Below are positions 36,890 through 46,125 of a stretch of 64,000 bases of DNA, one piece after another (positions within the stretch are counted from its first letter, which is position 1; each line of letters opens with the position of its first letter). Position numbers and translations under genes: made by a program. The notes under the pieces are model-generated. The model was not told the origin of the DNA and did no database searches. It was given only the letters and a program-made list of their open reading frames with translations. Source of the stretch: Ketogulonicigenium vulgare WSH-001 (GTDB lineage Bacteria > Pseudomonadota > Alphaproteobacteria > Rhodobacterales > Rhodobacteraceae); assembly GCF_000223375.1 (NCBI RefSeq), contig NC_017384.1:434001-498000 (forward strand). Direction: 5' to 3'.

Positions 36890-36924
36890 GCCGATATAAT
36901 CGGCTGATGCGCGGGGCGCAAGGG

Positions 36925-37584
36925 TCAGATCAACCCTGCGCCTTTCGCCCCTTCCAGCAAAGTCGGGGCGACAAGATTGGCCCATTTTCCGCTGGCGGGT
37001 TGGATATCAGGCACTTGGACGGTGAAAAGCCCAGCGGTAAAGGCCGCTTCAGCGCCCACTTCGGTATCTTCAAAGGCCACGCATTCGACCGGCTTCAGCC
37101 CGAGGCGTTCTGCCGCAAGGATATAGGGATCGGGCGCGGGCTTGGCGTGCGCGACGTCATCCACCGGCACCAGCGCGTCGAAATAACCGGCGAGGCCCGC
37201 CTTTGCCAGCTTGGCATCCATCTGTTCGCGGTGGCTGGATGTCGCCAGCGCCAGTTTATAGCCCGCCGCCTTCAGCGCCGTCAGCACCTCATGCGCGTCG
37301 GGTTTGATGGGGACGCTGATCTCGCGCAGGTCGTTGATGCGGGCGCGCCAGGCCAGCAGGAACGCATCGGGCGAGACCTGTTCAGCCAGCGCGCGGTTCA
37401 GAATCACCCGGCGCTCGGCATCATGGACGCCGGCCAGCGCCTCGAAAATCGCGATATCGACGTCGGCGCCCATATCGGCCAGAACCGCGATCGCGGCGTG
37501 ATTTGCCTGTGCCTCGGTATCGGTCAGCGTGCCATCCAGATCAAAGACGACGCCCTTAAAGGCATGGGTCACAGTATCGGTCAT
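36925..37584 (-). CDS. HAD-superfamily phosphatase, subfamily IA
   Basis: A 219-residue hydrolase with motif I DLDGTLTDTE (Asp15 nucleophile, Asp17 acid/base), motif II TSSHR, and motif III/IV KPAPDPYILAAERL with FEDTEVG. This is the phosphoglycolate phosphatase / beta-phosphoglucomutase branch. A cap domain lies between motifs I and II. The substrate is not predictable. It lies 13 bp after the GST gene. Confidence 0.85.
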   Translation of the reverse strand: MTDTVTHAFKGVVFDLDGTLTDTEAQANHAAIAVLADMGADVDIAIFEALAGVHDAERRVILNRALAEQVSPDAFLLAWRARINDLREISVPIKPDAHEVLTALKAAGYKLALATSSHREQMDAKLAKAGLAGYFDALVPVDDVAHAKPAPDPYILAAERLGLKPVECVAFEDTEVGAEAAFTAGLFTVQVPDIQPASGKWANLVAPTLLEGAKGAGLI

Positions 37585-37597
37585 TGGGTCGTCCTTG

Positions 37598-38212
37598 TTA
37601 GTTGGGAAAGAAGGATTCGGGCGTCTTCATACCGGGCAGGGCGCGCATATTGTCGATCCAGCGCAGCATGGATGTCGTCGGCTCGACCCCCATGCGGTTG
37701 ATCCACTGGGTATAGCCCCAAATCGCGCAGTCACCCACACCCGGCGCATCGCCGTGGAAAAACGCCGCATCGCCCAGCAAACGATCAAAATTTGCGCGGT
37801 CGACCTGATAGCGGGCCCGCAGCCAATCCAGCGCGCCGGGCGGAAAGCCCTGGTTCTGCACTTTCGCGGCATAGTGGATTTGCGGCAGGCACATGCCGAT
37901 GCGGTTCGCCTCCCAGACGATCAACTCGCGCGCGCGGCGCAGGCCCGCATGGCTGTCGCCGCCCAGCACCTGATAGCGCTGCGCGATTTCCAGCAAAATC
38001 GCGCCCGATTGGACATAGGGCTGCTGATCAATCACCAACAGCGGCACTTCGGCAAAGGGGCTGCCCGCCAGAAAGGCCGCCGGGCGTGTCTCGGGCGCCG
38101 CCCAGATATCGACCCAGATGCGCTGATGGGGGACGCCGGCCAGCTCTAGCGCGAGGGCCACTTTGCAGGCATGTCCCGAATCGGGATGGCCATAAAGAAC
38201 GGGTTCGGACAT
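37598..38212 (-). CDS. Glutathione S-transferase family protein
   Basis: A 204-residue protein with a thioredoxin-fold N-terminal half (YGHPDSGHACKVALALELAG, PFAEVPLLVIDQQPYVQSGAI with the cis-Pro and the Gln-Ser glutathione contacts) and an all-helical C-terminal half. It probably conjugates or reduces with glutathione in the cytosol; the substrate is unknown. It precedes the HAD gene by 13 bp on the same strand. Confidence 0.85.
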   Translation of the reverse strand: MSEPVLYGHPDSGHACKVALALELAGVPHQRIWVDIWAAPETRPAAFLAGSPFAEVPLLVIDQQPYVQSGAILLEIAQRYQVLGGDSHAGLRRARELIVWEANRIGMCLPQIHYAAKVQNQGFPPGALDWLRARYQVDRANFDRLLGDAAFFHGDAPGVGDCAIWGYTQWINRMGVEPTTSMLRWIDNMRALPGMKTPESFFPN

Positions 38213-38357
38213 CGGTATTCGCCTTCGTTATGAGGATCTTGCGGCGAGGATGCGCCAAATTAGATCAAAGATGAATGATGTTTGTTGCAATTCGTTGCTG
38301 ACCGGTGAGATCAAATAAGTTAACCGATACATGAAGTATGTCAGATAGGAATGGGCC

Positions 38358-38816
38358 ATGGAGTTTGTTGTCAACGATCATATCGCTGTTAGCCCCGATG
38401 CCCTCTTCAAACATCTTAACGATACCGACCTGCTGGAACAGATGATCCGGCGCGGCGGTGCGACAGTTCGGCGCACTGACGCGGGTCGCGGTGCGGGCGT
38501 TGGTGCGACATGGCAGATTGGTGCGCCTTTTCGCGACCGCACCTTGGATGTGACGATGACCGTGACCGAGGTTGAGGCACCGCATCGGATGCGCGTTCTG
38601 TTCACCACCGGCGGGGTCGAGGGTAAAGTCGTGCTGCTCGCCACCCCGGCCGGTGACGGTACGGATACGGCGTTTACGATGACGATGGGGGCTTCGACCC
38701 TGATCGGGCGGCTTTTGCTGCAATCGCTGAAATTGGCGCGTGGCCAGATCTCTAGCCGCGTTCATAAACGTGTGGGCAATTACCTGCACCGCGCCGAGGA
38801 GCGCGCCGGCGTTTAA
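38358..38816 (+). CDS. SRPBCC/CoxG-like protein
   Basis: A 152-residue START-like protein similar to CoxG (MEFVVNDHIAVSPDALFKHLNDTDLLEQMIRRGG). CoxG-type proteins bind hydrophobic ligands and are associated with CO dehydrogenase in some organisms. No cox genes are present here, so only the fold can be named. It is transcribed alone and is convergent with prephenate dehydratase. Confidence 0.7.
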   Translation: MEFVVNDHIAVSPDALFKHLNDTDLLEQMIRRGGATVRRTDAGRGAGVGATWQIGAPFRDRTLDVTMTVTEVEAPHRMRVLFTTGGVEGKVVLLATPAGDGTDTAFTMTMGASTLIGRLLLQSLKLARGQISSRVHKRVGNYLHRAEERAGV

Positions 38817-38830
38817 GCCGACGCCTTTTT
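38808..38830 (+). terminator. Terminator after the CoxG-like gene
   Basis: GGCGT (38808-38812) and ACGCC (38821-38825) form a short stem followed by TTTTT. The stem overlaps the stop codon region. The structure is weak but well placed. Confidence 0.45.
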
Positions 38831-38831
38831 C

Positions 38832-39692
38832 TTAGTTACGGGTTTCTGAGTTACGGGCGCTGGATGCGGGATAGACACCCATCAGCGCCATATGGCTGGT
38901 GAAATAGCCCAGCTCTTCCAATGCCAGTTGGACGGAACGGTCGTCCGGATGGCCCTCGATTTCCGCATAGAATTGCGTCGCGGTGAAATGGCCGCCGACC
39001 ATATAGCTTTCCAGCTTGGTCATGTTGATGCCATTGGTGGCAAAGCCGCCCATCGCTTTGTAAAGCGCGGCGGGAATGTTGCGCACCTGAAAGATCAGGC
39101 AGGTCATCATCGGGCCGGTGCCGCGGCGGGTATAATCGGGCGTGCGTGACATGACCAAAAAGCGGGTCGTGTTCAGGTCGTTATCCTCGACATGACGGGC
39201 CAGCACCGTCAGACCCGTGATCTGGCCCGCGATTTCCGACGCCATCGCGGCGACAGTGATATCCCCCAGCGCCGCGACATCGCGCGCCGCGCCCGCATTA
39301 TCCGACCACGCAATGGGGCTGAGGTTATTGTCGCGAATGAATCCGCGCGCCTGACCCAGCAACACCGGCATGGCGCGCACCTCGCGGATGTCTGCCATCG
39401 TCGCGCCGGGCACCGCCAGCAGGTTCACATGGACGCGTACGAACGCCTCGTCGATCACATGCAGACCGCTTTCGGGCAGCAGCTGATGCACGTCCGCGAC
39501 GCGGCCATAGGTCGAGTTCTCGACCGGGATCATGCCCAGATCGACGGCGCCGCTGCGCACGGCCTCGATCGCGTCTTCAAAGGTGGCAAAGGGGACAGGC
39601 TCAAAATCAGGGCAGGAATCGATACAGGCTTGGTGGCTGTAGGCTCCGGGCGCGCCTTGATAGGCGATACGGCCGCGATAGGTCGTGGTCAT
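38832..39692 (-). CDS. pheA: Prephenate dehydratase
   Basis: A 286-residue enzyme of phenylalanine synthesis, converting prephenate to phenylpyruvate. The catalytic domain (1-190) has AYQGAPGAYSHQAC, PVENSTYG and NTTRFLV. The C-terminal ACT domain (about 205-275), with LESYMVGGHF, mediates feedback control by phenylalanine. It lacks the chorismate mutase domain of the E. coli P-protein. It lies far from tyrA/hisC in this window. Confidence 0.94.
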   Translation of the reverse strand: MTTTYRGRIAYQGAPGAYSHQACIDSCPDFEPVPFATFEDAIEAVRSGAVDLGMIPVENSTYGRVADVHQLLPESGLHVIDEAFVRVHVNLLAVPGATMADIREVRAMPVLLGQARGFIRDNNLSPIAWSDNAGAARDVAALGDITVAAMASEIAGQITGLTVLARHVEDNDLNTTRFLVMSRTPDYTRRGTGPMMTCLIFQVRNIPAALYKAMGGFATNGINMTKLESYMVGGHFTATQFYAEIEGHPDDRSVQLALEELGYFTSHMALMGVYPASSARNSETRN

Positions 39693-39813
39693 CTGTCCTC
39701 CTTTGGCCTGCCCGGTGATGTCCTTGGGGCAGGTGAATGGCCTCTATACCTTGCGCAATAGGGTTTGAAGGGCATAGATGCGCCCAGCGTGAAAACCAAA
39801 GCGGAGGCGCGGC

Positions 39814-40323
39814 ATGTTTGGCACAAAAACCCGCGCAGCCGCGGCGCTGATGCTGTCGATCATCGCGGCGCTCGCGCTGCTGCTGGTCATCCGTTTCATC
39901 GCAGATGCGGTCTATTCGGTCGGCGCAATCCATGACGAGCCTGCGTATTTTGTTGAGGTTCCGGGGGCGGGGCCGCGGATCGATCCGCTTGATCCCGTTG
40001 AATTCGCCCGCATCTTTGAGGCGGCTGATCCGGTGCGCGGCGAAAGCCTGTGGCGGTCGTGCCGCATGTGCCATTCGCTAGAGGCGGGCGACAACCGCAC
40101 AGGTCCCAGCCTTGCCGGTGTTGTCGGGCGCGCGGTCGATACCGCCCCCGGTTTTGCCTATTCCGGCGCGCTGGAGCGGGTTGTCACGGTTTGGACACCT
40201 GACCGCATTAATGCCCTGATTGCGAACCCGCGCCGGTTCGCGCCGGGCACGCTGATGACCTATACCGGGATGCGAAATGCGCAGGACCGCGCCGATCTGA
40301 TTGCCTTCCTTCAGGGGCACTAG
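39814..40323 (+). CDS. Membrane-anchored c-type cytochrome
   Basis: A 169-residue cytochrome c. An N-terminal anchor (about residues 8-30) is not cleaved, followed by a haem site CRMCH (83-87) and a likely axial Met148 in GTLMTY. This matches the c-552/CycY-like membrane cytochromes of alphaproteobacteria that carry electrons from bc1 to oxidases. GGAGG precedes the ATG. It is divergent from pheA. Confidence 0.88.
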   Translation: MFGTKTRAAAALMLSIIAALALLLVIRFIADAVYSVGAIHDEPAYFVEVPGAGPRIDPLDPVEFARIFEAADPVRGESLWRSCRMCHSLEAGDNRTGPSLAGVVGRAVDTAPGFAYSGALERVVTVWTPDRINALIANPRRFAPGTLMTYTGMRNAQDRADLIAFLQGH

Positions 40324-40404
40324 GACCCGATCACGCATTATCAACTTGAATCCTGCGGGTTCAGGCCTTTAGCTGGTGCGAAACAACATCAGTGCAGGAG
40401 AGCT

Positions 40405-42321
40405 ATGATGATGCGCCAGGCCCCTCGTTCCCGTTCGCGTGTGATTGCCGCAGGGCGCAGGGATTGGCGACCCGTCATCGTGCTGGCGGCATTCGGCTTT
40501 TTGGGGGCGGCCCTGTGGTCTGGTGCCGCCCGCGCGCAAGAGGAAACGATCACCTCGCACGGCTTTACCACCTTTGGTGATCTGAGCGAGCTGACCTACC
40601 CCGCCGATTACCAGCATCTGAACTATGTGAACCCCGATGCACCAAAAGGCGGCACGATCTCGGTCTGGGCGCAGGGCACGTTTGACAGCTTCAACCCCTA
40701 TGCGCGCGAGGGTCTGTCGGGGGCAATGGCAACCATCGGCTATGAAAGCCTGCTAGAGGCAACCGCCGATACCGTCAGCGACGCCTATTGCCTGCTGTGC
40801 GAGACGCTGGAATATCCCGAAAGTCAGGATTGGGTGATCTTTCACATGCGCCCCGAGGCGCGCTTTTCCGATGGCACGCCGCTGACGGCGCATGATGTGG
40901 TGTTCAGCCATAACCTGTTGATGGAGCAGGGTCTGCCGTCTTATCGCGAGGCTGTCGCCCCGCTGATCACGAATGTCGAGGCGCTGGACGATCACACCGT
41001 GCGCTTTACCTTTGCTCCCGATGTGCCGCGCAAGGGGCTGATCGTGCAGGCGGGCGGCTCGCCGGTGTTTTCGCAGGCTTGGTATGAATCCACCGGCGCG
41101 CGGCTGGATCAGACGCAGGTGGAAACCTCGCCCGGTTCCGGCCCCTATGTGCGCGCGGCGTTCGATTTCAACAATTACATCACCTATCGCCGCAACCCCG
41201 ATTACTGGGGCGCCGATCTGCCGATCAACCAAGGGCGGCACAATTTCGACGAGATCCGCGTCGTCTATTTCGCCGATGCCAATGTAGCGTTCGAGGCGTT
41301 CAAGGCCGGCGAATATACCTTCCGGCAGGAAAACAGCTCGATCGTTTGGGCGACGGGTTATGATTTTCCGGCGCTGAACAATGGCTATGTCGTCAAGGAT
41401 GAGTTGGGGAATGGCAACCTGCCACCTGCTGTCGGCTTTGTGTTGAACCTGCGCCGTCCCGAATTTCAGGACATTCGCGTGCGTCAGGCCATTGCGCTGA
41501 TGTATAATTTCACTTGGACGAACGACACATTGCAATATGGCCTGTTCCAGCAGCGCAACAGCTTTTGGCAGGGCAGCCCGCTCGAGGCCCACGGCACCCC
41601 CGAGGGGTTGGAGCTGGAATATCTGGAAAGCGTCGCCGATCTGATCGACCCCGCGATCCTGACCGAGCCTGTGACCATGCCCCATACGGCGGGCGCGAAC
41701 CAGCTAGACCGCGCGAACCTGCGTCGGGCGCTGGCGCTGCTGACCGAGGCGGGCTGGGAAAGTGGCGCCGATGGCCGCTTGATGAAAGACGGCCAGCCGC
41801 TGACGCTGGAACTGCTGGGCTACTCGCCGACCTTTGACCGCATTGTGACGCCCTTTATCGAAAACCTGAATACCCTGGGCATTGCCGCGAATTACAACCG
41901 CATTGACCCCTCGCAATATACGGTGCGCACCCGCGCCAATGATTTCGATATGGTCTATGATGGCTATACCACCGGGCTGGAAGAGGGCCTTGGCCTTGCG
42001 CAGCGGTTCGGCTCTTACGCCGTGGATGACGTGTTCAACCCTGCTGGCTATTCATCGCCCGCCGTTGATCGCCTGATCGAGATTGCGGTCGATGCGCAGA
42101 ATTACGATGAGATGTCTGCCGCCGTTCGCGGTATCGACCGCATTATGCGGCGCGCGCTGTTCGTGATCCCCTCGTGGTATAATGCCAATTTCTGGGTGTC
42201 CTATTACGACATGTTCGAGCACCCCGAAGAGATGCCCCCCTATGCGCTGGGGCAGTTGGATTTCTGGTGGTATAATGCCGAGAAAGCCGATGGGCTGCGT
42301 GCGGCGGGGGTCATCCGTTAA
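40405..42321 (+). CDS. yejA: ABC transporter substrate-binding protein, YejA-like (peptide/microcin C importer)
   Basis: A 638-residue periplasmic family-5 solute-binding protein. The N-terminus has a long twin-arginine-free signal ([23 protein letters not shown], cleavage near ARA-Q). The mature chain follows YejA closely ([32 protein letters not shown]). The order binding protein, two permeases and double ATPase equals the yejABEF operon, which imports peptides and antibiotic microcin C in E. coli. Three consecutive ATG codons make the exact start uncertain by two residues. Confidence 0.88.
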   Translation: MMMRQAPRSRSRVIAAGRRDWRPVIVLAAFGFLGAALWSGAARAQEETITSHGFTTFGDLSELTYPADYQHLNYVNPDAPKGGTISVWAQGTFDSFNPYAREGLSGAMATIGYESLLEATADTVSDAYCLLCETLEYPESQDWVIFHMRPEARFSDGTPLTAHDVVFSHNLLMEQGLPSYREAVAPLITNVEALDDHTVRFTFAPDVPRKGLIVQAGGSPVFSQAWYESTGARLDQTQVETSPGSGPYVRAAFDFNNYITYRRNPDYWGADLPINQGRHNFDEIRVVYFADANVAFEAFKAGEYTFRQENSSIVWATGYDFPALNNGYVVKDELGNGNLPPAVGFVLNLRRPEFQDIRVRQAIALMYNFTWTNDTLQYGLFQQRNSFWQGSPLEAHGTPEGLELEYLESVADLIDPAILTEPVTMPHTAGANQLDRANLRRALALLTEAGWESGADGRLMKDGQPLTLELLGYSPTFDRIVTPFIENLNTLGIAANYNRIDPSQYTVRTRANDFDMVYDGYTTGLEEGLGLAQRFGSYAVDDVFNPAGYSSPAVDRLIEIAVDAQNYDEMSAAVRGIDRIMRRALFVIPSWYNANFWVSYYDMFEHPEEMPPYALGQLDFWWYNAEKADGLRAAGVIR

Positions 42322-42323
42322 AT

Positions 42324-43418
42324 ATGGGCGCCTATATCCTACGCCGCCTGCTGCTGGTGATCCCGACCCTGTTCGGGGTCATGGTGATCAACTTTGTGCT
42401 GACACAATTCGTGCCCGGTGGGCCGATCGAACAGATCATCGCCCAGATGGAAGGGCGCGGCAATGTGATGGAAAGCATCACCGGCGGCGGCGGCGATGCC
42501 GCCTTTCAATCCGAGGTGACATCCGGCGTCACCGGATCGACCTATGCCGGTGCGACCGGCTTGCCGCCCGCCTTTATCGAACAGCTCGAGCGCGAATTCG
42601 GTTTCGACAAGCCGCCGCTGGAACGTTTTGCGATGATGATGTGGGATTATATCCGGTTCGATTTCGGTCGCAGTTGGTTCCGCTCGATCTCGGTCGTGGA
42701 TCTGGTGCTGGAAAAAATGCCGGTTTCGATCACGCTGGGACTATGGTCGACGCTGCTTGCGTATTTCATCTCGATCCCGCTGGGCATCCGCAAGGCGGTG
42801 CGCGACGGATCGCGTTTTGACACCTGGACCTCGGGCGCGATTATCGTGGGCTATGCCATCCCGGGGTTCCTGTTCGCCATCCTGCTGATCGTGCTGTTCG
42901 CGGGGGGGTCGTACTGGCGGATATTTCCGCTACGCGGCCTGACATCCGACGGGTGGGAGGCGATGAGCTGGGGCGCGCGGATCGTGGATTACCTGTGGCA
43001 TATCACGCTGCCGGTCATCGCCTCGACCATCTCGGGCTTCGCCACGCTGACGCTGCTGACCAAGAACAGCTTTCTGGACGAGATCCGCAAGCAATATGTG
43101 ATGACCGCCCGCGCCAAGGGCCTGTCGGAATCCCGCGTCCTTTATGGTCATATCTTTCGCAATGCGATGCTGATCGTGATCTCGGGCTTTCCGGCGCTGT
43201 TCATCGGCGTATTCTTTGGCGGCTCGCTGATTATCGAGACGATCTTTTCGCTGGACGGGCTTGGCCGCCTTGGTTTCGAGGCTGCGCTGCAGCGCGATTA
43301 CCCCGTGGTGTTCGGCACGCTGTTCGCCTTTGGCCTGATGGGGCTGGTGGTCGGCATTATCACTGATCTGACCTATGTGCTGATCGACCCACGTATTGAT
43401 TTTGAAAGCCGCAGGTAA
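42324..43418 (+). CDS. yejB: YejB-like peptide ABC transporter permease
   Basis: A 364-residue inner-membrane permease. It starts [24 protein letters not shown], the usual opening of DppB/YejB-type permeases. The EAA-like coupling loop lies in [21 protein letters not shown]. It has the long periplasmic insertion ([18 protein letters not shown]) typical of YejB. It begins 2 bp after yejA and ends in overlap with yejE. Confidence 0.92.
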   Translation: MGAYILRRLLLVIPTLFGVMVINFVLTQFVPGGPIEQIIAQMEGRGNVMESITGGGGDAAFQSEVTSGVTGSTYAGATGLPPAFIEQLEREFGFDKPPLERFAMMMWDYIRFDFGRSWFRSISVVDLVLEKMPVSITLGLWSTLLAYFISIPLGIRKAVRDGSRFDTWTSGAIIVGYAIPGFLFAILLIVLFAGGSYWRIFPLRGLTSDGWEAMSWGARIVDYLWHITLPVIASTISGFATLTLLTKNSFLDEIRKQYVMTARAKGLSESRVLYGHIFRNAMLIVISGFPALFIGVFFGGSLIIETIFSLDGLGRLGFEAALQRDYPVVFGTLFAFGLMGLVVGIITDLTYVLIDPRIDFESRR

Positions 43419-44524
43419 TGGCGATCTCGACCCTGAACCGCCGCCGCTGGCGCAACTTTCGCAAGAATGGCCGGGCCTTTTGGTCGCTGGTGATCTTTGC
43501 CGTGCTGTTCACCATCAGCCTGTTCGCTGAATTCGTCGCGAATGACAAACCCTTGGTCGTCAGTTACCGGGGCGAATTGCATTTCCCGATGACACGCTTT
43601 TACGCCGAGCGTGACTTTGGCGGCGATCTGCCCACCGCTGCGCGTTATAAAGATATCGAGCTGCAATGCCTGATCGCGACCGGCGGACTGGAAAGTTGTT
43701 TTGACGATCCCGGCGCGATGATTGCGGCGGCGGATAGCGGTGCGGTCGATGATCCGGGTTTCGTCAAAGGCTGGATGCTGTGGCCGCTGATCCCCTATCA
43801 TTATTCCACCATCGTCGATATTCCGGGCGCGGCGCCATCGGCTCCGAACGGCCATAACTGGCTGGGCACCGATGACACGAAACGCGATGTGCTGGCGCGG
43901 GTGATCTACGGCGTGCGGCTGTCGATCATCTATGCGCTGGTGGTGACGGTTGCGACATCGGTGATCGGCATCGCGGTGGGCGCGGCCTCGGGCTATTTCG
44001 GTGGTTGGGTCGATCTGATCTTGCAGCGGATTATCGAGATCTGGTCCGCCACGCCCACGCTCTATGTTATCATCATCCTGTTTGCGGTGCTGGGGCGAAG
44101 TTTATCATTGCTGATATTTCTTGCGATCCTATTTGGTTGGATGGGATTGGTCGGCGTCGTGCGGGCGGAATTCTTGCGGGCGCGCAACTTTGAATATGTC
44201 CGCGCCGCCCGGGCGCTGGGCGTGTCGGATATTGCCATCATGGCCCGCCACATGCTGCCGAATGCCATGGTGGCCACGCTGACCATGCTGCCCTTTATCG
44301 TCACCGGCCAGATCGGCGCGCTGGCGGCGCTGGACTTTATGGGCTTTGGCCTGCCGTCATCCGCCCCCAGCCTTGGCGAATTGGCGCAGCAGGCCAAGGA
44401 TAATCTGCAGGCCCCATGGCTGGGCTTTACCGCCTTTTTCACCTTTGCCATCATGCTGACGCTGCTGGTTTTCATATTCGAGGGCGTCCGCGATGCCTTT
44501 GACCCGCGAAAGACGTTCCGATGA
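43418..44524 (+). CDS. yejE: YejE-like peptide ABC transporter permease
   Basis: A 368-residue permease paired with YejB. The periplasmic stretch after the first helix (FAEFVANDKPLVVSYRGELHFP) is diagnostic for YejE, and the coupling motif is in RAARALGVSDIAIMARHMLPNA. Its ATG overlaps the yejB TAA by one base and its TGA overlaps the yejF ATG, indicating coupled translation. Confidence 0.92.
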   Translation: MAISTLNRRRWRNFRKNGRAFWSLVIFAVLFTISLFAEFVANDKPLVVSYRGELHFPMTRFYAERDFGGDLPTAARYKDIELQCLIATGGLESCFDDPGAMIAAADSGAVDDPGFVKGWMLWPLIPYHYSTIVDIPGAAPSAPNGHNWLGTDDTKRDVLARVIYGVRLSIIYALVVTVATSVIGIAVGAASGYFGGWVDLILQRIIEIWSATPTLYVIIILFAVLGRSLSLLIFLAILFGWMGLVGVVRAEFLRARNFEYVRAARALGVSDIAIMARHMLPNAMVATLTMLPFIVTGQIGALAALDFMGFGLPSSAPSLGELAQQAKDNLQAPWLGFTAFFTFAIMLTLLVFIFEGVRDAFDPRKTFR

Positions 44525-46110
44525 ATGCCCCATTGTTGCAGGTGAAAGACCTGCATGTCCGCTTTCAGCAAGAGGCGGGCGAGACGCATGCCGTGCGCGG
44601 CGTCAGTTTCACCGTGAACGCGGGCGAGACCGTGGCGCTGGTGGGCGAAAGCGGCTCGGGCAAGTCGATCACGGCTATGTCCACGGTGCGGCTGCTGCCG
44701 GATAATGCGGTGACAGCAGGGCAGGTGTTGTTTGGCGCGCATGAGATGCTGCAAATGCGCGAACGCGACCTGCAATCCGTGCGCGGCAATGACATCAGCT
44801 TTATCTTTCAAGAGCCGATGACATCCCTGAACCCGCTGCATACGATTGAAAAGCAGTTGGTCGAGGCGATCACCCTGCACCAAGGGTTGCGCGACAAGGC
44901 TGCGCGCGCGCGCGTGGTTGAATTGCTGCATCAGGTCGGTATTCGCGATCCCGAAAGCCGCCTTGGCGCCTATCCGCATCAGCTATCGGGCGGCCAGCGC
45001 CAGCGGGTGATGATCGCGATGGCGTTGTCCAACGATCCCAAATTGCTGATCGCGGACGAGCCGACGACCGCGCTCGATGTGACCATTCAGGCGCAGATTT
45101 TGGAATTGCTGGCCGATGTGCGCCGCGCACGCGGCATGGCGATGCTGTTCATCACGCACGACCTTGGCATCGTGCAGCGCATCGCCGACCGTGTCTGCGT
45201 CATGAAAGACGGAGAGATCGTCGAGCAGGGCCTGACGGCAGAGATTTTCGCCAATCCGCAGCATCCCTATACGCAGATGTTGCTGGCCGCCCATTCGGCA
45301 GGCGTGCCGCAGCCGGTGCCCGATGAGGCGCCGGTGATCGCCGAGGTGCAGAACCTCCGCGTTTGGTTTCCCATTCAGCGCGGATTGCTGAAACGCACGG
45401 TCGGCCATGTAAAGGCGGTGAACGACGCGAATTTTGCGGTCCGCGCTGGCGAGACGATTGGGATTGTGGGGGAAAGCGGCTCGGGCAAAACGACGCTCGC
45501 GCTGGCGCTGATGAAACTGGTGCCATCCCAGGGGCGGATCTTGTTTTTGGGGCGCGAGATCTCGGCCCTTAGCCATCGCCAGATGCGCCCGCTGCGTCGC
45601 CAGATGCAGATTGTGTTTCAGGACCCCTATGGCGCGCTATCCCCCCGCATGACGGTCGCCCAGATCATCGCCGAGGGGTTGGGCGTTCATGCTGTCGACC
45701 CCGCCACCCCGCGCGAACAGCAGGTGGTCGCGATCATGCGCGAGGTCGGGCTGAACCCCGAAATGCGCAACCGTTATCCGCATGAGTTTTCCGGCGGTCA
45801 GCGGCAGCGCATCGCGATTGCGCGCGCGCTGGTGCTGCGCCCCGATCTGGTGGTGCTGGACGAGCCGACCTCGGCCTTGGATATGACGGTGCAGGCGCAG
45901 ATTGTCGATCTGTTGCGCGATTTGCAGGCCAAACACGGGCTGGCCTATGTCTTTATCAGCCACGACCTGCGCGTTGTGCGCGCGCTGTCGCACCGGATTA
46001 TGGTGATGAAAGACGGCGATGTGGTGGAAAGCGGCTTGGCGGCTGATGTCTTTGACAACCCGACCAGCGATTATACCAAGACATTGATGCAGGCGGCCTT
46101 TTGGGCCTAA
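44521..46110 (+). CDS. yejF: YejF-like double ATPase of the peptide ABC transporter
   Basis: A 529-residue protein with two complete ABC domains. The first Walker A GESGSGKS is at 42-49, with [12 protein letters not shown] and [12 protein letters not shown]. The second has [27 protein letters not shown] and [11 protein letters not shown]. Both sites look functional. It energises YejABE. It is the last gene of the operon; an inverted repeat spans its stop codon. Confidence 0.93.
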   Translation: MNAPLLQVKDLHVRFQQEAGETHAVRGVSFTVNAGETVALVGESGSGKSITAMSTVRLLPDNAVTAGQVLFGAHEMLQMRERDLQSVRGNDISFIFQEPMTSLNPLHTIEKQLVEAITLHQGLRDKAARARVVELLHQVGIRDPESRLGAYPHQLSGGQRQRVMIAMALSNDPKLLIADEPTTALDVTIQAQILELLADVRRARGMAMLFITHDLGIVQRIADRVCVMKDGEIVEQGLTAEIFANPQHPYTQMLLAAHSAGVPQPVPDEAPVIAEVQNLRVWFPIQRGLLKRTVGHVKAVNDANFAVRAGETIGIVGESGSGKTTLALALMKLVPSQGRILFLGREISALSHRQMRPLRRQMQIVFQDPYGALSPRMTVAQIIAEGLGVHAVDPATPREQQVVAIMREVGLNPEMRNRYPHEFSGGQRQRIAIARALVLRPDLVVLDEPTSALDMTVQAQIVDLLRDLQAKHGLAYVFISHDLRVVRALSHRIMVMKDGDVVESGLAADVFDNPTSDYTKTLMQAAFWA

Positions 46111-46118
46111 GGCCGCCT
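46091..46118. terminator. Inverted repeat across the yejF stop codon
   Basis: AGGCGGCCTT (46091-46100) and AAGGCCGCCT (46109-46118) form a perfect 10-bp stem with an 8-nt loop. It includes the yejF TAA and faces the convergent carboxypeptidase gene. No long T-run follows, so it may act as a weak bidirectional terminator. Confidence 0.55.
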
Positions 46119-46125
46119 GATCTTA

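Noticed and set aside
36895..36900. Plus-strand TATAAT as a promoter
   Set aside because: No plus-strand gene follows. The match overlaps the SRP RNA upstream region on the other strand and is partly palindromic with it.
36753..36924. tRNA or other structured RNA in addition to the SRP RNA
   Set aside because: The only conserved structured core seen is the SRP domain. No cloverleaf or CCA-type end is visible here or in other gaps of the window.
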